A DNA stretch of 64,000 nt from Nelumbo lutea (Eukaryota > Streptophyta > Magnoliopsida > Proteales > Nelumbonaceae): contig JAKGHH010000007.1 of assembly GCA_022828595.1 (NCBI GenBank), forward strand, positions 63,600,727 to 63,664,726, given 5' to 3'. The translations under genes were made by a program, and so were the position numbers. Below are positions 22,525-33,617 of the stretch, piece by piece (the first letter of the stretch is position 1; each line of letters starts with the position of its first letter). The notes beneath the pieces were generated by a model. That model did not search any database and had not been told where the DNA came from. It saw only the letters and a list, made by a program, of their open reading frames with translations.

Positions 22525-23254
22525 ATGTCTTGTTCAGACTCCAGCCCTTAGTGCTATGAGCTTCCAGATGTTTTGACAACGAGCTCTTTCCAAAGCCCGT
22601 CTACTGCGTGTAGCGGTGGAGACAAGCCAAGTGATCCCAAGGTCCCTTCTCCAAAGCCTAAAGTCAAAGTGCTAAGGGAGAGGACTTCTCCCTCTAAGTG
22701 TTGAAAGAAGTCGAAGAGGCGATGACTCTCCCAGTGAGAGCATTGGATCTACGAGGCCTAGGGAGGCCAAGGGGTCTCTAGGGTCCCTTGACGTGGTCGA
22801 AGGCGAGGAGGTCCCTATGCTCAGCCCGAGTTTGGTGGCTGAGTACCCCGAGGGGTGAACATACAGTGCCTTCTGCACTCAGAGCAAGACAGTATCCTTG
22901 ACTTTGAGCAGGTGAAGACCTTGGCTAGAAAGTACCACATCCCTCGGTCCTATAGACTTAGGGTTCCCGACAATGGTTATTGGCCTTGGATGTCGGAGGA
23001 GGGGGAAATCTACATTTAACAACACTTTTTATAGTTCGGTCTTAGGTTTCCCCTCCATCCTCTCATCTTTGAGCTGTTGAGGTGGTACAACATCTCCATC
23101 AGTCAACTGGCCCCTAATGCTCTTAGGACCACCCTCGCTATGTTGGTGGTGGCTTGGCTCCGAGACGTGGAGCTGACCCAAAAGATTTTCCGCACCATGT
23201 TTGTACCAAGGCCCCACCCTCATGCGGAGGGTAAGTACTATTTCCATTCTTGAA
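22525..23254 (+). pseudogene. Gypsy-type gag-like protein (Transposase_28-like region)
   Basis: The frame from ATG at 22525 (MSCSDSSP) runs with several TAG and TGA stops and at least one slip. It is a low-complexity Ser/Pro/Lys region followed from about 22890 by a folded-looking block: FEQVKTLARKYHIP, then NGYWPW, then FGLRFPLHPLIFELLRWYNI and SQLAPNALRT. The pattern of an aromatic-rich GLRxPLHPFxxELL motif followed by SQLxPNAxR resembles the Pfam family named putative gypsy type transposon, an N-terminal domain of plant Ty3-gypsy Gag-like proteins. The frame ends where copia E's LTR begins. Role in the element is unknown. Confidence 0.55.
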
Positions 23255-23837
23255 AAGGCTGAGTTGTTGACAACCTCCAATTAGATTGATGTACATATGC
23301 ATTTATTGTAAATGAATAAAAGTACATAATTGATTCATGTTATATTTGGTGTGTTTCTATGTATTTACTCGTAAATTGGACACTTATTAGACTCATGTTA
23401 GTTTAGAATGTCCTCAGCCATTGGATAGAATTGGGGAAGTTTATCTAGCTAAGTCTGACACTCATGTGCTGCCAAATAGGTTGGGGTAGCTTGTCTCAGT
23501 TGTCAGGGTTAGACCCAAAGCACATGTAGTGTGTGCTTGTTTGAAGCACTGAACCCGAACCATTTTCCAGTTATGCCGTCAACATTGGAGACTAGTGGGC
23601 AAAACTGGAAATCTACACCTAATTCCTAGACTTGATTATGGTACTACACTAGGTGTCGGATTGGGTTGTCTTTGATATGCCAATTAGTGAGATCCTTTCG
23701 GGGTCATAACCTGGGTATGTTGGGGCAGTCTGAGAATCCGCTTGAGTGGGTGATCATAGTGACAGGATCAGCCCCTTTGTTGGACAGTCGATTTCAAACT
23801 TGTTTGAGATTTGTTTTGCAAAATATATTTATATGAA

Positions 23838-23838
<1 letters not shown>

Positions 23839-23869
<31 letters not shown>
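23839..23869 (+). repeat. (TA)n microsatellite inside LTR
   Basis: About 16 uninterrupted TA units; the homologous position at 4009 and 9330 is only a short TA-rich stretch. Confidence 0.9.
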
Positions 23870-23872
<3 letters not shown>

Positions 23873-24505
23873 GTTTTAAGAAAAAGGTTTGCAAAATTTT
23901 AATTCTCAGCATCCATCCGGGTAGAGAGTGCAACACTGCACCTTGCAGCCGAAGGAGAGGTCCCCCCTTGTCGGGTAGTGTTTGATAATTAAGGGCTGAG
24001 AGGTTAAGTGTAAGACCATTTAGGGCTGTTATACCTGATGGGCTAATCTCACATAAGACCATTGTCCTTAGGCCTTCATAGGATGACTGGACTCAAGGAC
24101 CATTTAGTGTAAATGTTGGGCCCATTAAGAGACCATACTGATGGACTTAGGGGTTCACTGTGCTCAGTAGTGAATTCGGCTAGTCTTTATCATAAAAGCT
24201 AGGCTAAACCCATATGGGCTTTTATAAGGTCATTGTTGGGGTCTCATGTGATACAAAGAGTGCCAAATCGGCTAGCAACTAAAAGAGGACGTGAGCCTAC
24301 TTGCTTAATGGGCCTAAGGCCCATAATTAATTGGATTAATTAAGAAGTCACATGACAGCTTAAGCAGTCATGTGACTTGGACTAGGTAAATTTGGGTATG
24401 GATATGGGCTTAGATCAGCAATGGGATAATGGGATAACTCTTATCCACTTAAGGAGTCCAGATCCAAATAAAGACTTGGATTAGGATAAGCTGATCTTTA
24501 AGGCT

Positions 24506-24514
24506 TATAAATAG
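24506..24514 (+). promoter_or_regulatory. LTR TATA box
   Basis: TATAAATAG followed by AGGAGGGCG, aligned with the other LTR TATA boxes. Confidence 0.6.
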
Positions 24515-25000
24515 AGGAGGGCGAACTGCTCCAGACTTCACCTTTCTGCTCTCAATTTTCTCGCTTTGCTCTTGCCGCCCAAACCCAATTCATTCTCCAG
24601 TTCTTGGCCTGATAGAGATTAATTCTGACTTCTAATTTTGCAAGAAAATTCAGAATAATTCCGTGCTCACCTCCTTTGCTCGATCCAAGCTGTTGGATTG
24701 CAGTTCTTGCGGAAGGACTGTGTTGCTGAACCAACTTCAACCTAAGCTGCACCATCTTCAGTGGAAGCTAGCTTTGGTATCCTCTTTGGGCATGAACACC
24801 CACTTTGGGAACTACTTGTGTGGAACCGATATCAGGCATTCTTCTCCCTTTCTTTTGGTTTTAGATCTGGTCCAGTTTTGGTGCAAGAACGATCCTTGAA
24901 AAATAAGATTTTTTTAAAACTAAGAATACGATTCCTAGAAGGGTAAAAAGAAAATTTTTGAAACTACGCCCAGCCATATGATGGATTTCCCCTTCCTTCA

Positions 25001-25221
25001 GTGGTATGAGAGCTAAGTTCAATCTTGAACCGAAATTAAATCAGATCTGAAACAAACCCAAATTGGCAAAATTGTTCTACCCGATTTGCGCAATTTACAG
25101 TTTACTAGGAAATCAGTTCTCAGTTTTTAGGCAATTTGATATGAAATTAACTTTATTTTATTCTTCACTAATTTTGGAATTGTTCTATTATTATTTCTTG
25201 ATTTTTTGGGATGTTGGTGTC
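25001..25221 (+). other. Primer site (mutated) and first part of leader of E
   Basis: TGGTATGAGAGCTA at 25002-25015 is the primer site with two changes. About 200 bp of leader follow, ending at the Athila insertion point. Confidence 0.75.
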
Positions 25222-25692
25222 TGATAGCTATAAATATAACCCTAGCAAGTGCACTAGTTATCAAGTAGTATAAAAAATATTGTTCCCATGGGGATTTAAC
25301 AAAATAAGTATTAGAACCACAATCTTCCCTAATTATTTGGACAATCAAAATTCAGATTTTTAAGAGTAAGAACTACTGAAAATAAAAACTAGAAAAGGAA
25401 AATAGAACCAAGGGTGATCACTAACTGAATATGCAATGGATGAAATCGCTAGGGCTTTTGGTCCACCTAACCAATGTAATGATTATTAATGGATTTGATT
25501 AACTAAGATTATTTGTCATTCCCATAAGCTGAGGTCTTTCCAATTTTATTTAATATTCTCTCTTGAGATATACTAAAACTATGCACATCAGGTAACCCTT
25601 CGATCTCTCGAGTGGAGCTCTCAAAATGGAAGTGCATTAAGTTCGAGGAAAACCATTATATTCAGATGAATCATGTATCTCTATATACCATT

Positions 25693-27098
25693 TGATGGGT
25701 TTGTCGAAGCCCTCAAAATTAATATTAGTCCCACAATAAAAATTTTGCAGTCCCAAAATTAATATTAGTCCCTCAAAATTTTGCAGTAAATTTAAATCCT
25801 GAAATTAAAAGAAAAGAAAATAAATTGCAACTTAAACAAGAGAAAATCAGTCTTACCGAATTCTGGTTCAAGGGTTAGGGTTGAATCGATTGGCCATCGA
25901 TCCTAGGTACATTTCAGCATTCTTGCTATTCAAGCATTTAACCTTAGATTTATTAGGATAGTCATAATAAACCTTGTGTTTTCCTAATTCAGTTGACCAA
26001 ACCCAGCATTCGATCAACACTTATCACTACTTAAATAGTGATAGCACTAAGATTTGTGAAAACAGTTAAACCAAAATAACGATAATTGAGATAGCTGCAA
26101 TTACTGAATCTTGGTCAAAGGCTGTCACGAACAATTGACCCAAAAGATATCAACCTAATTGCTACTTGTACCATTATTCGTGACAATTACGGATCACCGA
26201 AATCATGGATAGCAGTTGGAAAATCAACATTAATTTAGTTTGTCAAACTAATTAACATCAACATCCAATAAAGATATGCACAAAAATCAATGAATACTTG
26301 AATTAAAAAGCAAGAAAATAAATTAACTACAGAACCTCACAATGACACAATCGAACCTCCCCCTTGAACCAGAAAAAGAAGCTTAGCTGCTCATGATCTG
26401 CGAAATCTCCATGCTTTTCTTCTCCATAGCCGAACTGCCTTCTTGAGCTTCTTGGTCTTCTTGATGATCACTTGGATCTGAGAGTGAGTGATGCTAGAGT
26501 TGGTTCGCCCCCCTCTTTATATAGCCAAAGGAGATGGCTGTTTTTCAACTCCCTTTAGGAGATCATCTTATCTTTAGGGAGTCGTGATCTTCTTTGAACT
26601 AATCCTATCCTATCTCTTATCTAATCCCCAACCTTCTTATCCTTATAGGATTACATTCAAAGTTTATATCTAATAAGACTCTCTCCCTCTTGGGAGATTA
26701 CATTCGAATTAGGACTCTAGACTCTTGCATCCGAGTTGGGCTTCTCTGCTACTTGGGATGCTTCCAGATTCTTCTGCGAGTTGGGCTTCAACTGTTAAAT
26801 GGGCCTGGCTACGAACTTGCTCTGACTTCGGGCCCAGTTTCGTACTCGATGCGGACCGAATCAGTCAATGCCCAAAAAGTAAAAGTGGTGGGCCTTTCTT
26901 TTTTCTTTCTAAGGCTTCTTGAATTGTCCAATTCGGAGTCCGGAATTGTGAGTTAGGCCCAGATCACTGACTGTCGCCGAAACTATGCAAAATCACCTGA
27001 ATTGGCCTGTTTTCTTCCAATTGCCTTCTTATTGCCCTGAATCGAAATACAAGAGTAATGAGCGCACTATGAACTATTCATAGTTCTAAGTCTCATCA
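25693..27098 (-). mobile_element. Solo Athila-like LTR inserted in an Athila LTR
   Basis: A 1406-bp unit beginning TGATGGGTTT and ending CTCATCA on the plus strand, flanked by CCATT at 25688-25692 and 27099-27103. The undamaged LTR at 30169 shows the uninterrupted site near 30640. The interior resembles Athila LTRs (TATATAAAG with a G-rich run on the minus strand at 26523-26515, and a downstream block shared with 49900-50500) but the left end differs, so it is a related subfamily. No internal domain remains. Confidence 0.88.
26515..26523 (-). promoter_or_regulatory. Athila LTR TATA box
   Basis: On the minus strand TATATAAAG followed by AGGGGGGCG; the same box occurs in the Athila LTR at 49891-49899. 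Confidence 0.55.
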
Positions 27099-28112
27099 CC
27101 ATTCAATTCACACTATGAACTATTCAGTCGATTATATGAATTCCTCTCTCAATTCATTCACATAAACCAAATCAATTAAGAGGTGGCAAAGCTCTTAATC
27201 ACATTAAGCAAAATAATTCATAGACTGTATGGAAATCACAATCTTGGATAAATTATAAAGATAAAAATGTATTCATTAACAGGGTTAGGTTTTCCACAGC
27301 CCTAGCTAAAAACAAATCAGTTCATGAATAAAGAGTTAAAGCAAACAAAGGGAAAGATAGAACTCATGAATTCGTCCATGGTGCTGAGATCTCCTCTTCT
27401 TGTTGCCACATTCTTCTTGAGGTTGCTTGAATTCTTGATCACCTTCCCCCAAGTTTTTTGATTTGTTTTCTCCTTTCTTGATAGATAGTTCAATGCAATT
27501 CATCCTCACCTAGGGTTGGTACGCCCAGCTCTCATATAGCTTACAATTACTTGGAATTATCTCAAGAATGGATAATCCAGTCTTGATCCAAACTCCTCTT
27601 ATCCTGTCCTATCTTCTCTCCTCTCTCATTATCTAAACCTTTCTTAATCTTTTTGGAATTATATTTAAAAATTTAAATCTAAGAGGACTCTCGATTTCTT
27701 GAATTCAAATGTGCTGCTTTAATAACTTGGGCCGCCTCAATGTTTTTCTGCGAAATGGGCTTCAGCTGGGAACTGAGCCTCATTACGAAATTGCTCCATC
27801 TTCGTTCCCGGATTTGACTTCAATGTAAACCAAATCTGCAAAAGCCCAGCATGTGAAAATTGTAGGTTTCTCTCTTATTTTTCCAGTGGATCTTGAATCA
27901 GCCAAATCGGAGCTCGGATATGAAAGTTACGCCCAGATTACTGATCGCTGCCGAAGCTATGAAAACCCATCCGATTAGCCTTGTTTTCCTTCTTGCGACT
28001 TCTTTCCTTGCCCTGCACCGAAATACAAGAAATATGAGTCCAATTAAGTACTAATTCAGTATAAAAGACAGAATATTAGGGGATAAAAATATGATAATTT
28101 TTTTTCTCATCA

Positions 28113-28127
28113 AATCCCCCCACACTT
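28113..28127 (-). other. Athila polypurine tract
   Basis: Minus-strand AAGTGTGGGGGGATT directly before the 3' LTR, typical of Athila. Confidence 0.8.
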
Positions 28128-28419
28128 GAACTTTTGCCCTTCCTCGGGAAAGACAAAACTGAAGCAAAAAATAAAAAATAAAAAATAAAACAGGAATAGG
28201 TTGACTAACTACTAATTTTTTTAAACTCAATTCTCCTTCGTCTTTCTCCACAAATATTCTAGGTTAACTATTGCAAACCATTAAATCAACACAACCAAGT
28301 CATACATGACTCATTCATCTGCCAATCCAATTTTTGCTACTACAAACCAGGTAGTAAATCAGAGAGAACCTCTCTCTTTTTTTTCTCTTTTTTTTTCCTT
28401 TTTTTCTCTTTTTATCAGG

Positions 28420-28594
28420 AGTGAGTGCATTTTATGCTCCGTCTCACTTTTGGATCACTCGGCCAGTAGATGCATTTTATGCTCCATCCTACTGTTGAAT
28501 TTACTAGTTAGTAGGTGCATTTTATGCTCCATCCTACTATTGAATTACATGGTTGGTAGATGCATTTTATGCTCCATCCTACCAATTGAATTGC
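28420..28594 (-). repeat. Four-copy 45-bp hairpin tandem repeat in Athila 3' region
   Basis: TGCATTTTATGC recurs at 28426, 28471, 28516 and 28561, exactly 45 bp apart. Each complete unit can fold: GTAGG pairs with CCTAC and GCAT with ATGC around a TTT loop. A pyrimidine-rich tract (28370-28417) lies beside it. The same four-copy array with the same 45-bp spacing is present in the second Athila at 50797-50971. Because 45 is a multiple of three, a repetitive open frame (28306-28665) appears on the plus strand; I do not regard it as a gene. Confidence 0.9.
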
Positions 28595-28987
28595 CTGGTA
28601 AAATATTTACCTATTTACTTAAACCTGAATTTAGGACTAGCTTAACTGAAAATAGTTTCAGATAAGTCACATACCCCTTGGTCGTACCTCATTCTAGGTT
28701 CACAAAAATTTTCCTAGAACATTGTTTCAATTGATTTAAAAAGAGTTGAGGTTTTGATTTTTTTTTTGATTTTTTTTGAATAAATCATAAAAATACAAAC
28801 CTAAATCAAATTTTAAAACACAACCTAAATCCTAAATCCCCTCCCCCACACTTACAACGTACATTGTCCCCAATGTGAGGTTAAATGCAAAGAAAGGGCA
28901 GAAAAACTAAACTAGAAATGTAAAAACAAAAAGAAAAAGGAAAAACAAACTTCCCTAAACATGAATCGGATCCTCTAACTCTCATGG
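28595..28987 (-). other. Athila 3' untranslated region, A/T homopolymer-rich
   Basis: On the minus strand this lies between the end of the gag remnant and the hairpin array. It contains long T and A runs and a C-rich block near 28841-28852 that matches 51017-51033 of the other Athila. No gene is seen. Confidence 0.6.
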
Positions 28988-29545
28988 TCACAACTTTCGG
29001 TGTGCTCCCCTTCCATCCATCATGGGTGGGTTTAGATATGGAACAAGGGCCTGCAAAACAGAGGATAACGGTCTCTTATTAGAAATCAACAATATCATAT
29101 AATGAGCATTACATTGTCTTGGCTTGGGCCCTTTTTGACCGGCCTCCAAATTGTTCAAAACCTCCTTAATTTTCTCATCCAAGTTATCTTTCAAAACATT
29201 TTCAGGGTAAGGGAGAGGAAGTTTAATAGCATCTAAACTTAGTTTAGGTGTACTCCCTTTGATCTCCATTTGAGACTCGGCTGCCTCAACTTCCTTGTCA
29301 TCATTCTGGGTCTCACCAATTGTCATCCCACTTCTTAAGGCAATGGCATTCACTTGCTCCCTTGGGTTCTTCTCTATATTGCTAGGCAATCATCCCTCTC
29401 TTCTTTCAGACAACATGCTCACAATCTACCCCATTTGAACTTCTAAGTTCTTGATCGATGCTTCCTGTTCTTGGAATTTTGCTTCAGTAGCATTGATGAA
29501 CTTAGAAATCATTTCTTCAAATTACTCTCCTTTTCTTATGGTGGC
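28988..29545 (-). pseudogene. Athila gag C-terminal / pre-protease region
   Basis: The minus-strand open frame 29389-28988 (133 codons) begins PSNIEKNPREQVNAIALRSG, a hallmark of Athila gag-pol just before the protease. Upstream, 29545-29390 encodes the coiled-coil-like MISKFINATEAKFQEQEA stretch with two or three stops, in another frame. The frame ends abruptly in 3' untranslated sequence, so protease, RT, RNase H and integrase have been deleted as one block. Confidence 0.8.
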
Positions 29546-29547
29546 GG

Positions 29548-30100
29548 CTATTGTTGGAATCCCATGGGTGCTTTTTGTTGGTTGTTGTTCCATGAAAAAT
29601 TTGGATGATTCCTCCACCTTGGGTTGTATGTGTTTAAGTAGGGGTTGAAATTTGGCCTACCAGTATGAGAGATAAAATTAGCATGCTCATGTGAAGCAAA
29701 AGGATTACCTAATGGACAGTCAGAATTAGTATCACATATTTGACTATAGAAATCACACGGGATGCTAGATGATGTATTAATTGTTGCAATATTAAAAGTA
29801 TCCAAATTCTTATTCAGATTAGCAAGTTGAGTAGATATGGGTGCAAGGGGATCGATATGGTGTATTCCCTTTTGATTGGTTCGGTCATTACTCCATTGGA
29901 AGCTGTTTGATACCATTTCTTCCACTAGATCATAGGCTTCTTCTGGAGTTTTCCTCATAATTGTGCCTCCTGAATCTGCATCAATAATGGAGGGATTAGA
30001 TGGAGTAATACCATTATAAAAAGTTTGAATTTGATGCCAAACTGGTATTCCATGGTGAGGATACTTCCTAAGCATCTCTTTAAATAAAGAGCAAAATCCA
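29548..30100 (-). pseudogene. Athila gag central region
   Basis: The minus-strand open frame 30075-29548 (175 codons) starts with MLRKYPHHGIP and holds the conserved QTFYNG block, KTPEEAYDLVEEM and the Asn/Pro-rich NPYLNTYNPRWRNHPNFSW stretch of Athila Gag. The usual N-terminal 150 or more residues are missing: the frame begins only about 70 bp after the primer site. Athila Gag packages element RNA; this copy cannot be full length. Confidence 0.85.
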
Positions 30101-30144
30101 AATTAACCAAGGTTAACAAGTTCTAATATTATTTTAGGATTAAA

Positions 30145-30162
30145 TCCCAGGCAACGATGCCA
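30145..30162 (-). other. Athila primer binding site, tRNA-Asp type
   Basis: On the minus strand TGGCATCGTTGCCTGGGA, a three-change version of the TGGCGCCGTTGCCGGGGA site used by Athila. Confidence 0.8.
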
Positions 30163-30168
30163 AAAACT

Positions 30169-31585
30169 TGATAGCTATAAATATAACCCTAGCAAGTGCT
30201 TATCAAGTAGTATAAAAGATATCGTTTTCACGGGGATTTAACAAAATAAGTATTAGAACCACAGTCTTCTTTAATTATTTGAACAATTGAAATTCAGATT
30301 TTTAAGAGTAAGAACTAATGAAAATAAAAACTAGAAAAAGAAAATAGAAGCAAAGGTGATCACTAACCGAATATGCAATGGATGAGATCGCTAGGGCTTT
30401 TGGTCCACCTAACCAATGTAATGAATATTAATGGATTTGATTAACCAAGATTATTTGTCATTCCCATAAGCTGAGGTCTTTTCAATTTTATTTGATATTC
30501 TCTCTCGAGATATACTAAAACTACGCCCATCAGGTAACCCTTTGAACTCTCGAGTAGAGCTCTCAAGATGGAAGTGCATTAAGTCTGAGGAAAACCATTA
30601 TATTCAGATGAATCATGTATATATATCTTTATATACCATTCAATTCACACTATGAACTATTCAGTCGATTATGTGAATTCCTCTCTTGATTCATTTACAT
30701 AAACCAAATCAATTAAGAGGTGGCCAAACTCTTAATCGCATTAACCAAAATAATTCATAGACTGTATAGAAATCACAATCTTGGATAAATCATAAAGGTA
30801 AAAATGTATTCATTAACAGGGTTAGGCTTTCCACAGCCCTAACTAAAAACAAATCAGTTCATGATAAAAGAATTAAAGCAAACAAAGGGAAAGAAAGAAC
30901 TCATGAATAAGCCCATGGTGCTAAGATCTCCTCTTCTTGCCGCCACCTTCTTCTTGAGGTTTCTTGAATTCTTGATCACCTTCCCCCAAGTTTCTTGATT
31001 TGTTTTATCCTTTCTTAATAGATAGTTCAATGCGATTTGTCCTCCCCTAGGGTTGGTACGCCCAGCTCTCATATAGCCTACAATTACTTGGAGTTATCTC
31101 AAGAATGGATAATCCAGCCTTGTTCCAAACTGCTCCTATCCTATCCTATCTTCTCTCCTCTCTCATTATCTAAACCTTTCTTAATCTTTTTGGTATTACA
31201 TTTAAAATTTTAAATCTAAGAGGACTCTCAATTTCTTGAATTCGAATGGGCTGCTTTAATAACTTGGGCCGCCTCAATGTTTTTCTGTGAAATGGGCTTC
31301 AGCTGGGAACTGGGCTTCACTATACATGAAAGTTGTAGCTTTCTCTCTTATCTTTCTAGTGGATCTTGAATCAGCCCAATCGGAGCTCGGATATGAAAGT
31401 TGGGCCTAGATTACTGATCGCTGCCGAAACTATGAAAACCCATCCAATTAGCCTTGTTTTCCTTCTTGTGACTTCTTTCCTTGCCCTGCACCAAAATACA
31501 AGAAATATGAGTCCATTTAAGTACTAATTCAGTATAAAAGATAGAATATTAGGGGATAAAAATATGATAAAATTTATTCTCAGCA
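30169..31585 (-). repeat. Athila 5' LTR
   Basis: Plus-strand ends TGATAGCTAT and CTCAGCA, 1417 bp. Nearly identical by eye to the 3' LTR, which indicates a fairly recent insertion compared with the surrounding copia elements. Confidence 0.85.
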
Positions 31586-33207
31586 GTGTGATGGAGATCA
31601 AATTCTTTATTGGCACCAAATTAAGCACACCATGCAATTTATTCATTCGATTTTGGTCTATAAATAAATTTTTATTTTTTATTTTTAGACAAAATGTATT
31701 AGGATTTATTCTGATGTAATTAATAGAAAATTAGGGTTTTCTATTTTTTTATTTACATTGGAAGACATGTTGGAGCGCGCGGAAGAGAAAAATAGATTTT
31801 TGCAGAAAAATATTTAATCTACGATTAACCAGTTTTCTTGCAGGTTTGCAGTTTGTCCGGATTGGATTCGGACCGTCATACTTGCAGCCCTAGATTATGT
31901 GTTTTTGCTGTAATTGATTGTCAATATTCACTGTTAATAATTTCAGATCGAGATCTTGAGAATCGTAGCATGTTTTGGACACCAAACCCTTGGCCGAATT
32001 GACCTAGTTTGGTCTAAACTAGTTGGACCGAACCCATGGTTCAATGGGGTCTGATCTCAGCCCCATGGGTCACATTTTAGGTGGCTCAAATTTGGTCATG
32101 GGCCAAGGGTTTGATGGCCCATCACATGATACAATTCGGCCCACTCTTGAAAAACCTAGTTTTTAAGTTAAAGCAACATCAACCCAATTTCAGCATAACT
32201 CCTATATGGGCCGAACTGCTTTTTGTAGTTTAGCCCATATACCTAGATGATATTATTTGATAACTCATGGGCCTTAATGGGCTGATTGTGTGTTAACCTA
32301 AATTAATTAGGGTTTTACAAGCTTCTGATTGATTGGATCAATTTGTGTTTATGTGAATGCTTGTGATGTGCTAAAAGTGATTTGTACATGGGCCATAAGT
32401 TCTTGGCCCATGATTAATTGTATGTGGCTCTCTGCGAACACCATGGCTGAATGCACATCATTGCCATAATGTCCACAGATCATTTGATGATCTCCCTCTC
32501 AATGGGCCTCCTGATCAGTTTTCTTCCCAAGAGGAACCCCATGGAACCCTACCTCGTTATGGGCCCATTTGAATATGACTTTATAAAAGTCAGTAGGAGC
32601 CACTTTGGTATGACCTAAACCCGACCTAGGGACTGTTTTAACTTGTTCCCTCTAGATTAATAGAAGTGCAAGTGATAGAGAATATCATGTGATGAATTCT
32701 CTAAAGGTCTTCAGTCATTAACATGGAGGCAAGCTGAATTGGTGGGTAGAGATGTATCATAAAATTGTGCTATCCATTTGCTGGTCTAGTTGGTTAGATT
32801 GCTTCATAAGATGATAGGGGCATCATAGACCAATGTGGGAGAAGCCTATCCTAAAATGGAAGACTATTTCATTGTACCTTGGGGTCCACGATATGATGAG
32901 ACAACACTTACTAGATAGAAAGGTTTAACCTAAAATGGCAATGAACCATGTCTGATAGAGGCCAAAGGGAAAGCTCATTGGATGGGTAGATATGATCCTT
33001 CACAGAAAGTGGTGGGGTTTTGCAACTGAAACAGTTGGCTCCATGCACCTATGTGGTTTCTTACATTTCTAGAGACATGCAATGTGTCTCCATCACTAAG
33101 ATAGGAGGGAAATCTTAGAGATGAAGCATAGATAAAAGACCATTCTATGTAAGATATAATGAATCAATTTTAGGTCATGGACTAATATCTATTGCCTTTT
33201 ATCAGAA
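31586..33207 (+). other. Leader of E, second part
   Basis: It resumes colinearity with the leader after the Athila insertion and runs to the gag ATG at 33208. It contains the conserved leader hairpin at 32576-32592 (ATG loop changed to ATA). Confidence 0.75.
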
Positions 33208-33389
33208 ATGGCAAATGGATTCACCAAATTGTTGGATGATAACAAACTTAAGGAACCCAACTATGCTGACTACTATTGTAACCTTAATCTAGTTCTGACG
33301 TCTGAGAAATTGGACAAGGTTGCTAAGAACCTTGCTCCAGAACGTTTGGGTAACAGGGCTTTTGAGGCTTGAAGGAGAGAGTATCAGGA
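33208..33389 (+). pseudogene. gag N-terminus of copia E (interrupted)
   Basis: ATG at 33208 opens a frame encoding MANGFTKLLDDNKLK and the family Gag amino end through about 60 codons, with a TGA replacing CGA in the EARRREY motif. At 33390 a composite copia insertion begins; CAGGA is duplicated on the two sides. The remainder of this gag is at 44763. Confidence 0.85.
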
Positions 33390-33617
33390 TGTTAAACAGT
33401 TTTGTATGCCCTTAGCATCAATCAGTATGATGTACTTTATGAGTTTATTGTAAATGAATAAAAGTGCATATTTGATTCATGTTCCCTTGGTATGTTTCTG
33501 TGTAATACCCTTAAACTAGACACTTAATGAGACTCATGTTAGTTTTAGAATGTTCACAGCCAGTGGGTCGGTCTGGGGAGACCTATCCTGATAAGGTTGA
33601 CAATGTGGTGCCACCAT
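33390..33617 (+). repeat. Copia LTR 5' stub
   Basis: First 228 bp of the family LTR, breaking off into leader sequence at about 33617. Confidence 0.8.

Larger units (their letters stand above)
21340..23264 (+). mobile_element. GC-rich Ty3-gypsy-type fragment
   Basis: Base composition changes visibly to GC-rich here and returns to AT-rich at 23265. No LTR pair or primer site is seen. The segment contains a possible promoter (tandem TGACG motifs at 22282 and 22310, TTTAAATAG at 22396) followed by a decayed reading frame from 22525. I interpret it as the LTR-to-gag part of a gypsy element truncated on both sides. 21340-22280 holds no other feature I can identify; open frames such as 21690-22043 resemble nothing known to me. 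Confidence 0.55.
23265..25000 (+). repeat. Copia LTR (5' LTR of E)
   Basis: Begins TGTTGACAAC and ends CCTTCA, 1736 bp, somewhat shorter than other copies. TATAAATAG lies at 24506-24514. A (TA)n run has expanded at 23839-23869 in a position where other LTRs have only a few TA units. Confidence 0.8.
25222..28112 (-). repeat. Athila 3' LTR (interrupted by another LTR)
   Basis: On the plus strand it begins TGATAGCTAT and ends CTCATCA. Without the inserted 1406-bp LTR and one CCATT it is about 1480 bp and closely matches the 5' LTR at 30169-31585, which lacks a segment of about 75 bp. Confidence 0.85.
25222..31585 (-). mobile_element. Athila-type Ty3-gypsy element, non-autonomous, nested in E
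   Basis: Read on the minus strand: 5' LTR (31585-30169), primer site of the tRNA-Asp type (30162-30145), a gag remnant, a 3' untranslated region with a hairpin repeat array, a polypurine tract (28127-28113) and a 3' LTR (28112-25222). Flanks are GTGTC and GTGTG (4 of 5 bases). Removing the element and one flank restores a leader of exactly the same length as that in copia A. There is no reverse transcriptase, RNase H or integrase. The 3' LTR contains another inserted LTR. Confidence 0.88.

Noticed and set aside
28420..28594. Regularly spaced repeat as a CRISPR array
   Set aside because: Contiguous 45-bp tandem units within a plant retroelement, no spacers.
28306..28665. 119-codon open frame with repeated CILCSILL peptides (also 50827-51033)
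   Set aside because: It is the 45-bp hairpin repeat read on the strand opposite to the element; repeat length being a multiple of three keeps it open.
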